Virus record (IMG/VR): IMGVR_UViG_3300035670_001227 | Location: 1 to 24,022 of that record | Direction: 5' to 3' (one strand) | Origin: a virus | DNA length: 24,022 nucleotides | Shown: piece after piece, positions 15,314 to 22,198 of the stretch | Position numbering within the stretch: position 1 is the stretch's first letter | Layout: each line of letters starts with the position of its first letter | The notes under the pieces: model-generated | Told to the model about the DNA's origin: nothing | Databases searched by the model: none | What the model saw: only the letters and a program-made list of their open reading frames with translations | Program-made: the position numbers and the translations under genes

Positions 15314-16605
15314 GTCAGATTCTTACACCGATAAACGGGGGGACCATACCTGAGATCCAAACCTCCACCACCTCGACAGGGTTGAAAGTTCTGTCCGCTC
15401 AGTACATCCAGGCAAAAAAACTTGAAAGTCGCCCAACTGAGTGGAACGGGAATGGAAAGCCGATTTATCGACGGTTGCCAGCTGTCAGCGAAGCATATCA
15501 AATAAATTTCTATAACGTTGTAGCCAACTCCAACGTTGTCGGAAACACTTTCGTGGGAGAGGAGATTGAAGAGGTAGGGTACGTTTACATCCCCATCGGA
15601 AATGGTTACAGCGGGGTAGGTTCTCTCGAGGTTGTTCTTTCGGAGAATCGAAAAAACCTACTCATTAACTCTGGAAAAATAATTTGGAAGAACGGCAGCA
15701 CCGAGCTACTCCCCACGATCGTGAATCTCCCGGTCTTAGAGGTGAGGAGTGGATCATATGACTTGGCCTATCAGCTTTCCTACGATGATGCCCCAGCACC
15801 TTTAGCTTACGAGGTTTCTGATTTTTCATTAGCTGGCCAGCCGCTTACCATCACTAGCAGTACCGACAACGTTATCGGGTGGAGGAAAAAAGCTGTAAAT
15901 GCCTTTTTAAACTCCGCCAATTTGTCCTGGTCCAACGAGGACTCATTCTTTCCCTCCTCTCTTCAGCCCTCTGAGGCATTTCTGAGATGGGAGAGTGAGT
16001 ATGTCCACACGTACAGTAAAATAGTGTTACGGTGTCCGACTGGAACTGCCTACACCGGGACTGCCTCCCTGTACTCTGTGAGCAACGGCGGAGAAACTCT
16101 AGTCGAGTCCACAAACGTTCAAAAAGACTCGACGGGTCAATTCTTTGAGTTCTCTCCGAGTGGGACTGTGACCTCCACTACCTGGACCGTGAGATTTTCG
16201 AACCCAAAAGTCTCTATCCAGTCAGTCACGGTCTCCGGAATCTTGACTCTGCTATCTTCTTTTTCCACCCCGACATTAAGGTCGGTGCTGGTCATGTATC
16301 CTGAGGGGACTGCCCCAAAAACAGTAAAAAATTCTCTGGACGAAGATGTACCCGTAACTTACTGCATCATCGCCAGGGTTGACACTGACGATACGTCAAC
16401 GGTCACCGGCCTGGAGGATAAACGGAGCATCATTAACAGTGATTACACCCCGGTTGCGGAGTGGTTGACAACACCTTTTGATGAAGACTTGATCGACCTG
16501 TATGATCAGGTCTCTGAGTACTCCTCGGTGTGGATGGACCCTCAAGTGGCAATGAAGCAGGAATACCAGAACTTAACAAAGAAACAAGTCACCGTGGAGG
16601 TCTAA
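15310..16605 (+). CDS. Putative baseplate or tail protein, unknown
   Basis: Not recognised. The protein has 431 residues, mostly beta-rich with many Ser/Thr, and no signal or membrane segment. Two internal regions, about residues 135-190 and 225-310, look like jelly-roll or Ig-like beta modules (LRWESEYVHTYSKIVLRCPT, TWTVRFSNPKVSIQSVTVSG). The C-terminus is more helical (DLYDQVSEYSSVWMDPQVAM). It overlaps the gp6-like stop by four bases (ATGA) and abuts the next large gene, so the three probably form one translationally coupled baseplate unit. A T4 gp8/gp7-like wedge role is possible by position only. Confidence 0.6.
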   Translation: MSQILTPINGGTIPEIQTSTTSTGLKVLSAQYIQAKKLESRPTEWNGNGKPIYRRLPAVSEAYQINFYNVVANSNVVGNTFVGEEIEEVGYVYIPIGNGYSGVGSLEVVLSENRKNLLINSGKIIWKNGSTELLPTIVNLPVLEVRSGSYDLAYQLSYDDAPAPLAYEVSDFSLAGQPLTITSSTDNVIGWRKKAVNAFLNSANLSWSNEDSFFPSSLQPSEAFLRWESEYVHTYSKIVLRCPTGTAYTGTASLYSVSNGGETLVESTNVQKDSTGQFFEFSPSGTVTSTTWTVRFSNPKVSIQSVTVSGILTLLSSFSTPTLRSVLVMYPEGTAPKTVKNSLDEDVPVTYCIIARVDTDDTSTVTGLEDKRSIINSDYTPVAEWLTTPFDEDLIDLYDQVSEYSSVWMDPQVAMKQEYQNLTKKQVTVEV

Positions 16606-19500
16606 GTGGTACAGTCTAAAAGCACTTTCAATGTAAATCAGTTCGAGTTGCGGGGGTTTACCGACCCTTACTTGACCCCCGACCAGTCTACGGCCGTCGC
16701 AGAGACTGAGCAGAGAGTCAATAGTCAACTCGATTTTCTGGCCCAGATGCTCGGGTGGAACGGTCCGAACTACTGGGACCAACTGGTTTCCACTCCGGAC
16801 CAGAAACGACAACTAATGTCGGGAAGCTTCGGGGTGTACAACAGCTATGTTGTCCCTGAGATTTTCGAGATTCGCAACTGGAATAATACAATCGTAATCG
16901 ATTCCCTCAAGGCACCCCTGGATGAGAGAGGATTACTTTCTGGCAAAGTTGTTCTCGACGACGTCTCATACCCCATTCTTTCAGCATCCAAAGAAGGTGA
17001 CAAAACCGTTATCTCGATCGGAGAACTTGACCAGGAATTTTTTAGCAAGGTCGAGTCAAACGTCCCCCTAAAACTTGATCTTCCGTCGGCCCGTCCTGCA
17101 CCTTTCTATCGACCCACGGTAGGAGTGGCTGGGGACTATTCTTTCCGGTGTGCCGGTGACGGTTCCACCTTGAATTTGTTCCCCACATATGACTCTTTGG
17201 GCAAGTTCCCGTTCCGTAACCCCGTCTTGTTTGCTGGTTCAGCATACTATTTTGACAAACCTGTCTACTTGAGTACCAACGAGACGACCCTCGACCCCGA
17301 CGTCATACCTGAGTATGACCCAGACAAAGAACTCTGGTACTTTCAAATCCCGGACAATGAGTCTGCATTCTCTAGTATTACGGCCACTCTGGTTCTGGCC
17401 AACTCCGGAGCAACCCAGGCAGCTAACGCAAAAAGGAGCATCCTAATTGTTGGCTGGGAAGATCCCAGCGACTGGAATTCCCCCTCCGTCTTGAACGGCT
17501 TTACCGGAACCTGGGGCAACAAAGGTGGTGCGTTGCCTTTTCACCATGCTTTCGATGCCTTGTCGATTCATGGTTTCAATGAAGAACAGTCAGTTACGCT
17601 TGACCCGGTCATAGCGGAATTGGACTTTAACCAAATATTAGCATTCATTTATTACTCTAAAACGGTCGTAGACTCCTCTGCTCCCTCTGATCCAAATCCA
17701 GGGGACCTGTGGTGGAATGATACCACAGGTGTGCTGGCCGTTTGGCTTGCTGAGGGGGAGTGCGGATTCTGGCTAGAGATCGACTACTTTCAGCAACCTC
17801 GCCAATTCCCAGTCCCTCAGGTGGTATTCACTGACATGGCGGACTTTCGTGCCGATGCCGGAAATTACCCCGAAGGCACGCCGATGAGAATCGACGATGT
17901 CACGGGGCTGAACATCTCCGACAACGTAATTGGGGTTCAAGGTACACTAACTTCTCCAGGATGGTTGATCCTTCACAAGGACACGGGGTCAAACTATTGG
18001 ACTCCTGACGAGTTCAATTTTGTTAATGTTACAGACTTCGCTGCTGACTCTGCTCTTCTGCCCTTTAAAACCCCTGTCAGCATTTACAATGCAACTGGAC
18101 TGAGTCCTTCTGGCCAGAACTACAAAGTGAGCAATCTAGGGGTAACTGTGCCCGGAGACTATGAGGTCCTCCTCCTCAAGGTGTATGAAAACGACAACTG
18201 GGAAATTGTGCCGGATTCGATAATAAAAAATATTGCCTACACCTCTCTGTTTGGTGGAACTCAACAGGGTCAGATGTGGTGGGACTATGCTAACGCAGAC
18301 CCCAACACTCGGGCTGCTGCAATCTACTACGAGACCGCCTGGGTCGGGGTCAATAGTCATGCGCAGAGTGGGCCACCAGCTCCCACCCTAGACTTGGGGG
18401 TTGTGCTTTTTTACTGCAACGGAACCTTGATGCAAGATGGTTTAGCGTATGCGGACGATGACCGCATCGTGACCTACTCATCGGACCCTGCCACAGGTAA
18501 ATACAAAATCACCTACACTCCGAAAACGTTCAAAGGCAGCGTCCAGTTACCGACAATCACAATCTCTGACAACTTAACCACCACTTTCCGAGCCGATGTT
18601 ACCGACCTGGTTTTTAGCGGAATCACGTATCGGATGCTCCCGAACATCTATAACTCCCAGACCCCCCTCCGTCTCTGGAAAGGGCAAGATCTTCAGGTCA
18701 CCGACGATGTCTCCGATCTATCTCGTGAAAACTTTATAAACATTCTTCGTGCCGACTTGAACAACGGACCCGGACCAGAAAACTGGGAGAAATTCTTTGT
18801 TCGGATGCCCCTGGAGTATGGAAGAGACGGGCAAGCCTGGAGAAAGACTACGCAGGTTTGCAAAAACTTCGCATATTGGGGGTCGGGAGTTGAACCAGAA
18901 AAGATGGACTGCCCTGCTTCTCAAAGCTCCCCACAAATCTACGAAGAACTTTTCCTCTATGAGAAGCCAATTGAAGACTTCAGTTACGTATATACGGAGC
19001 CATACCTGTACTCCAACGTGGCTTACTTTGATTTGACAGAGGTTGGTCAATTCCTGAACTCGGGTGTGTTCCCCGCAAACGATGTGGAGTTTGATGATTT
19101 TGACGAGGCTCTGTTCTCGGAGTATGACCCATTACACGACCGTCAGGCAGATGTGACATCACCAATAAATGGGGGGTACGGAAATTGGATTGGTCAGTAC
19201 GTTGACCTCAACCCTTGCCTACCCTTGACCGGGTTCCTTGAGACGGACCTTCTGAGTGGGGCCGTTTCACCGACCGAGGCACCTGTTTGGGATGCTTCGA
19301 TCTATAAGTTTGCCCCCACTTGCGAGTTTGAACCCGAGTCCTTCAACGTGGATACAAACCACTACAAAGTCTGCTACAGTTATTTTGTTGCCGATGCCTC
19401 CGCAGCTGAAGACCCGTTCTTCGACATTGCTCAGGAAGCTGCCTGGAGAAACCCGAAAACACAAGATCGAACTCTGTACCTAACCAATCGGGGCGGGTAA
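16606..19500 (+). CDS. Large putative baseplate wedge or fibre protein, unknown
   Basis: Not recognised; 964 residues, similar in size to T4 gp7 (1032) and in a comparable position, which is the only basis for a wedge guess. The N-terminus is extended and helical (STAVAETEQRVNSQLDFLAQ). The middle has two similar beta-turn motifs, PNPGDLWWND (about residues 363-372) and QQGQMWWDYA (about 554-563), which recur in the fibre-like genes at 23293 and 23768. The C-terminus has scattered cysteines and many Asp/Glu. GTG 16606 follows GGAGGT at a few bases and directly abuts the upstream stop. The stop TAA is part of motif copy 5. Confidence 0.6.
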   Translation: MVQSKSTFNVNQFELRGFTDPYLTPDQSTAVAETEQRVNSQLDFLAQMLGWNGPNYWDQLVSTPDQKRQLMSGSFGVYNSYVVPEIFEIRNWNNTIVIDSLKAPLDERGLLSGKVVLDDVSYPILSASKEGDKTVISIGELDQEFFSKVESNVPLKLDLPSARPAPFYRPTVGVAGDYSFRCAGDGSTLNLFPTYDSLGKFPFRNPVLFAGSAYYFDKPVYLSTNETTLDPDVIPEYDPDKELWYFQIPDNESAFSSITATLVLANSGATQAANAKRSILIVGWEDPSDWNSPSVLNGFTGTWGNKGGALPFHHAFDALSIHGFNEEQSVTLDPVIAELDFNQILAFIYYSKTVVDSSAPSDPNPGDLWWNDTTGVLAVWLAEGECGFWLEIDYFQQPRQFPVPQVVFTDMADFRADAGNYPEGTPMRIDDVTGLNISDNVIGVQGTLTSPGWLILHKDTGSNYWTPDEFNFVNVTDFAADSALLPFKTPVSIYNATGLSPSGQNYKVSNLGVTVPGDYEVLLLKVYENDNWEIVPDSIIKNIAYTSLFGGTQQGQMWWDYANADPNTRAAAIYYETAWVGVNSHAQSGPPAPTLDLGVVLFYCNGTLMQDGLAYADDDRIVTYSSDPATGKYKITYTPKTFKGSVQLPTITISDNLTTTFRADVTDLVFSGITYRMLPNIYNSQTPLRLWKGQDLQVTDDVSDLSRENFINILRADLNNGPGPENWEKFFVRMPLEYGRDGQAWRKTTQVCKNFAYWGSGVEPEKMDCPASQSSPQIYEELFLYEKPIEDFSYVYTEPYLYSNVAYFDLTEVGQFLNSGVFPANDVEFDDFDEALFSEYDPLHDRQADVTSPINGGYGNWIGQYVDLNPCLPLTGFLETDLLSGAVSPTEAPVWDASIYKFAPTCEFEPESFNVDTNHYKVCYSYFVADASAAEDPFFDIAQEAAWRNPKTQDRTLYLTNRGG

Positions 19501-19510
19501 AACCACTTAA
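19495..19510 (+). promoter_or_regulatory. Intergenic GGGTAAAA motif, copy 5
   Basis: GGGTAAAACCACTTAA contains the TAA stop of the large upstream gene and lies 29 bases before ATG 19524, which has no clear Shine-Dalgarno sequence. Confidence 0.5.
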
Positions 19511-19523
19511 ACGGACACAACCT

Positions 19524-19820
19524 ATGGCATCCTCACGCAGACGTTCCTCCGGTTTTACTGAAAAACCGGCTGAAGAAGAAATTGTAGAAACTACTATCGA
19601 GTCGGTGGTGGAGGTGGAGAAAGAATCCGAACCCTCCCCCCTTGTGGAAGAGTCTATCATTCCGACCGCCCTTCCGGAAGTTCAACCGGCAAAAGAAACG
19701 GAGCCTACTGTAAAGACGAGTTCTCAATCGGTGGCCGAGGCGAAAAAACCCGGGCAACAGTTAAGTCCTCCCCCGAAAAGGCATCCTCGCAATATTCCGA
19801 AGTTTTCTCGTCATAAGTAA
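19524..19820 (+). CDS. Small disordered Glu/Pro-rich protein, unknown
   Basis: A 98-residue protein dominated by Glu, Pro, Ser, Lys and Val, with no hydrophobic core, so probably disordered. It has a basic start (SSRRRSS), an acidic middle (AEEEIVETTIESVVEVEKES) and a basic, proline-rich end (PPPKRHPRNIPKFSRHK). It lies three bases before the OB-fold hub gene and follows motif copy 5. A linker or assembly-adaptor role in the baseplate is possible but unsupported. Coding status rests on the tight packing and the absence of stops. Confidence 0.55.
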   Translation: MASSRRRSSGFTEKPAEEEIVETTIESVVEVEKESEPSPLVEESIIPTALPEVQPAKETEPTVKTSSQSVAEAKKPGQQLSPPPKRHPRNIPKFSRHK

Positions 19821-19822
19821 AA

Positions 19823-20620
19823 ATGTCGAACTCTCTTCGTTATAACCCCTTCATTCAAAACCTAGCGGCGATGCAGGCTTCAACAGAAGCCAACATGAAG
19901 TATGCTGGTCTCCCTCGTGGGACTTTGCGGGGAACCATCGTTGATGTTGACGATCCCAAGAACCGTGGTCGTGTTCGAGTTATTTTCGATGACATGAACC
20001 CCGACATTCCCCAGGTTTCTGGGGCGGGTGATTGGTCGAAAGAACGTGTTGGAGGGAAACCTGACAAGTCCCACTGGATTGATATGTCCCCTGCGTTCAA
20101 GGGGAAACAACCAAAGGGAATGATTGGTAAACGAATCAACATCTCCGCATCCAACGGACAGTATCAATATGCCGTGGGTCAAGACCAAGTTTTCGACCGG
20201 TACATGTTGGCCGAAGGCAAGAAGAAAGAACTCGAGATGCCCGACAACTCGTCGATGACGAGACTGCCTTGTTACGAGAGTGGGAGCCTGCCTCCAGCCT
20301 CGAAAGAAAATGTCGGATGCACGGTGGTCGAGTGCGGGGGACCCCTTCAGTCGGACTGGCTGTGTGTTTGCCTTCAACGCAACGGTGAATACTACTGGGT
20401 CCGGCACATTGACGCCTCGCACGGCCATGCTGGACAAAATGACAGTACTGAGAGACCCGACTCTGACGGTGACTCGATGGCACCCATTAACAACCAAACG
20501 ATTTGGGACTACACTTTCCCGACCACGGCGGGAGAAATGAATAAACAAACCTCCTACGGAACATCCCCCCGTGGAAACCCGTTTGGTGGTGAAGCAAACT
20601 GGATTGGACCTGCAACATGA
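19823..20620 (+). CDS. Baseplate hub/spike protein with gp5-like OB fold
   Basis: Likely part of the central hub or spike below the tail tube. Residues about 32-130 form a gp5/VgrG-type OB fold: RGTLRGTIVDVDDPKNRGRV continuing VRVIFDD is the classic first hairpin, in which a D-P-x-x-x-G-R-V-(K/R)-V pattern is near-diagnostic, and WIDMSPAF matches the later strand. The rest of the 265 residues lacks a lysozyme domain and the repetitive beta-helix of T4 gp5, so the needle or lytic activity must be elsewhere. A C-V-V-E-C-G-G strand and several His lie in residues 165-205. Its stop overlaps the next start (ATGA). No clear Shine-Dalgarno sequence precedes ATG 19823. Confidence 0.78.
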   Translation: MSNSLRYNPFIQNLAAMQASTEANMKYAGLPRGTLRGTIVDVDDPKNRGRVRVIFDDMNPDIPQVSGAGDWSKERVGGKPDKSHWIDMSPAFKGKQPKGMIGKRINISASNGQYQYAVGQDQVFDRYMLAEGKKKELEMPDNSSMTRLPCYESGSLPPASKENVGCTVVECGGPLQSDWLCVCLQRNGEYYWVRHIDASHGHAGQNDSTERPDSDGDSMAPINNQTIWDYTFPTTAGEMNKQTSYGTSPRGNPFGGEANWIGPAT

Positions 20621-20916
20621 GTGGATACCCTGACCCTGACTATGCTCCCCCTGAGACTTATCCCTCCAGCGTGGGGGAGAGCTGCGAGAATCCCAAACCC
20701 GCCTGGTTCTGGAAGGGTGGATACTTTTGTGAAGACGTAACGATTGGTCGTTCCTTGACCACCTCGTTATTGTCAGTCGGAGCGGATTTTGTAACAGTGG
20801 GTGGCACTCAGTACCAAAAAACCCTGTTTCTAAACTCCTACGACGGGAGATACTATTACGTACTAGCCAATCAACTTCCCATAGACTTCGTTCCACCTCC
20901 GATCCCTATCACGTAA
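20617..20916 (+). CDS. Small unknown baseplate-region protein
   Basis: Not recognised; 99 residues. It has a Pro/Tyr-rich N-terminus (MSGYPDPDYAPPETYPSS), an aromatic KPAWFWKGGYF segment and a proline-rich C-terminus (IDFVPPPIPIT). It begins inside the stop of the OB-fold gene and ends directly before the next ATG, so it is co-translated with the hub gene. It may cap or bind the hub. There are no membrane segments. Confidence 0.6.
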   Translation: MSGYPDPDYAPPETYPSSVGESCENPKPAWFWKGGYFCEDVTIGRSLTTSLLSVGADFVTVGGTQYQKTLFLNSYDGRYYYVLANQLPIDFVPPPIPIT

Positions 20917-21384
20917 ATGGCCATTCGTCGTCCCTCTCTGTCCTCTGAAAACTGGTTGTACCAGGACTTCCTCTTCCTGAAGGAGGGAGAAGTTCAGTAC
21001 CGAAACCTCCAAGTCAAGTGGGACGGCGAAGTGTACTCCCGCACCTCTCAAAGTTTTGACTATAGCGACCCCCCGTATACTGGCGACCAGCAGCGAGGTG
21101 GTCACATTGTTGCTCAAATTGACTACACCCTGTCTGCAGGAATGGTTACGGTCACGGACTGGTACCTCAACTGGAGGGATGACCTTCCCCTACGATTTGG
21201 AATCATTCACCTGGCAAATTGCCTCTACCCTCAAACACGATACTCGATTCGTGTTGCCCAAGACGAAGTCTATAACCAAGCAGGAGAGACGATCCAAGTA
21301 CTCAACAAAGAACCCATCGCATTCTGGGTCTCAGAAAGGTTCGGACCTCTGAGCAACTCCCCCGATACTCCACTTTGGCGGTGA
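20917..21384 (+). CDS. Unknown baseplate-region protein
   Basis: Not recognised; 155 residues, beta-rich with many aromatics (MVTVTDWYLNWRDDLPLRF) and few charges clustered at the ends. The ATG directly follows the previous stop. It is the last gene before the second endonuclease cassette. Its TGA overlaps the first base of ACCGGGT, the left copy of the cassette's flanking repeat. Part of the hub-adjacent operon by context. Confidence 0.6.
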   Translation: MAIRRPSLSSENWLYQDFLFLKEGEVQYRNLQVKWDGEVYSRTSQSFDYSDPPYTGDQQRGGHIVAQIDYTLSAGMVTVTDWYLNWRDDLPLRFGIIHLANCLYPQTRYSIRVAQDEVYNQAGETIQVLNKEPIAFWVSERFGPLSNSPDTPLWR

Positions 21385-21390
21385 CCGGGT

Positions 21391-21413
21391 TGCCCTTTTC
21401 GGGGCATTTTTTT
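21391..21413 (+). terminator. Intrinsic terminator after the baseplate operon
   Basis: TGCCC (21391-21395), loop TTTTCG, then GGGCA (21402-21406) and seven T. It would stop + strand transcription before it runs antisense into the endonuclease gene. A second hairpin, GTGCCC-TTC-GGGCAC (21417-21431), follows. Confidence 0.75.
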
Positions 21414-21447
21414 GTCGTGCCCTTCGGGCACTCCCCGCAACTTTCGC

Positions 21448-21468
21448 AAAAAGTTTTGAAAACTTTTT
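21448..21468. terminator. Bidirectional terminator, mainly for the minus-strand endonuclease
   Basis: AAAAAGTTTT-G-AAAACTTTTT is a nearly perfect palindrome located five bases past the endonuclease stop on the minus strand. With its A and T arms it can act in both directions, though the stem is AT-rich and weak. Confidence 0.55.
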
Positions 21469-21472
21469 GAAC

Positions 21473-22057
21473 TCATTTCCAAATCCTGCCCCGTTTCCAA
21501 CCTTCTCCGGGGCAGTCGTGTGCCATCGTTGTTTTTCCGTCTTCATTCACCCACCAGGTTGTCCCTCGGCAACTTTCGTTGTGTTTAAGGCACTTTTGCC
21601 GGAGTTTTTCAAAGTGTCCTGGGTCAAGTTTCTTCCCTTTTTTCTTTACACTCATTTTTCTCCGAGTTTCCTCCGATAATTTTCTTCCAGTTTTTGCCTT
21701 GCTCATTTTAAGACGGGCCGTGGCACTCATTTTCTTGCCCTTGTGTTTTTCGGACAGTGTTTCCCGTTGCTCAGGGGTCCAGACCCTTCCACTTAACCCG
21801 TCACCCCCGTCAGTCATATTCCGTAAACAACCTGTGCCGAGGTCCTTCCTGCCAAAAATACCTATCATGTATATTTCGTGTTTCAGTGCCTCTGCCTCCG
21901 TCAGGTCTTTTTTCAGTATGAGTATTCGGTCTCGGGGAGGCACCGGCAACTTTCCGTGCTTTTTATATGCCCGTTTTCCACAACCCTTGCCGATGTAGTA
22001 AGGGGTTTTGTCTTCCCGAAGGTAGGCATAGGTGTAAAAAATGTTGTTATCTGCCAT
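21473..22057 (-). CDS. GIY-YIG homing endonuclease with NUMOD3 repeats
   Basis: The only gene on the minus strand; 194 residues. The GIY-YIG domain is textbook: FYTYAYL and TPYYIGKG (residues 7-25), Arg29 in GKRAYKKHGK, catalytic Glu61 in ALKHEIYMIGIFG, and Asn80 in LRNMTDGGDGLSG. Three NUMOD3-type DNA-binding repeats follow (residues 92-143: QRETLSEKHKG, ARLKMSKAKTG, EETRRKMSVKKKG). The C-terminus (TTWWVNEDGKT then PGEGWKRGRI) is a W-x-N-x-G / P-G-x-G-W-x-x-G-R module found at the end of many phage homing nucleases. AGGG lies about ten bases before the ATG, partly in a hairpin. A TATAAT three bases upstream of the ATG is too close to be its promoter. Confidence 0.93.
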   Translation of the reverse strand: MADNNIFYTYAYLREDKTPYYIGKGCGKRAYKKHGKLPVPPRDRILILKKDLTEAEALKHEIYMIGIFGRKDLGTGCLRNMTDGGDGLSGRVWTPEQRETLSEKHKGKKMSATARLKMSKAKTGRKLSEETRRKMSVKKKGKKLDPGHFEKLRQKCLKHNESCRGTTWWVNEDGKTTMAHDCPGEGWKRGRIWK

Positions 22058-22069
22058 AAAATTATAACC

Positions 22070-22085
22070 CTAGAATTTATTCTAG
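22070..22085. repeat. Inverted repeat at the endonuclease ribosome binding region
   Basis: CTAGAAT-TT-ATTCTAG is a perfect 7-bp inverted repeat 12 bases upstream of the minus-strand start. On the minus-strand transcript its last bases overlap the TAGGG that could serve as ribosome binding site, so a hairpin could limit translation. Confidence 0.5.
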
Positions 22086-22105
22086 CACTTTGCAAAAAAA
22101 GTAAA

Positions 22106-22161
22106 TTGCCGGGGGTGCCTTTGGCACCAGAATAAAATGCCCCGTAGGGGCAACAAGGCAA
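22106..22161 (-). terminator. Double-hairpin region upstream of endonuclease 2
   Basis: GGTGCC-TTT-GGCACC (22114-22128) and TGCCCC-GTA-GGGGCA (22138-22152) are perfect hairpins, enclosed by TTGCC (22106-22110) and GGCAA (22157-22161). On the minus strand the second hairpin is followed by TTTTATT, so terminator activity is expected in that direction; on the + strand there is no T run. It may insulate the gene or be a cassette-end structure. Confidence 0.5.
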
Positions 22162-22164
22162 ACC

Positions 22165-22180
22165 GGGTAAAACCGAGTAA
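22165..22180 (+). promoter_or_regulatory. Intergenic GGGTAAAA motif, copy 6
   Basis: GGGTAAAACCGAGTAA lies 34 bases before GTG 22199, at the right edge of cassette 2, and shares GGGT with the right copy of the flanking repeat. Because a + strand terminator lies upstream, the gene at 22199 needs a promoter here or nearby. Confidence 0.55.
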
Positions 22181-22198
22181 AGTCAGGGTCTGTGAAAA

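Larger units (their letters stand above)
21384..22168. mobile_element. Homing endonuclease cassette 2 (inferred limits)
   Basis: ACCGGGT occurs at 21384-21390 and 22162-22168, flanking a block with a terminator, two hairpins, the minus-strand GIY-YIG gene and two more hairpins. Removing one repeat and the insert rejoins TGA to CCGGGTAAAACCGAGTAA, the same stop-plus-motif junction as at 4383-4407. This supports insertion into a pre-existing motif. Confidence 0.55.

Noticed and set aside
21579-21998. Plus-strand open frame with Phe/Leu/Ser-rich sequence
   Set aside because: Antisense of the Lys-rich NUMOD3 region of the minus-strand homing endonuclease.
22061-22066. TATAAT on the minus strand upstream of endonuclease 2
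   Set aside because: Ends three bases before the ATG and has no -35 box at a normal distance (nearest TTGCAA is about 22 bases away), so it cannot give a usual leader for this start.
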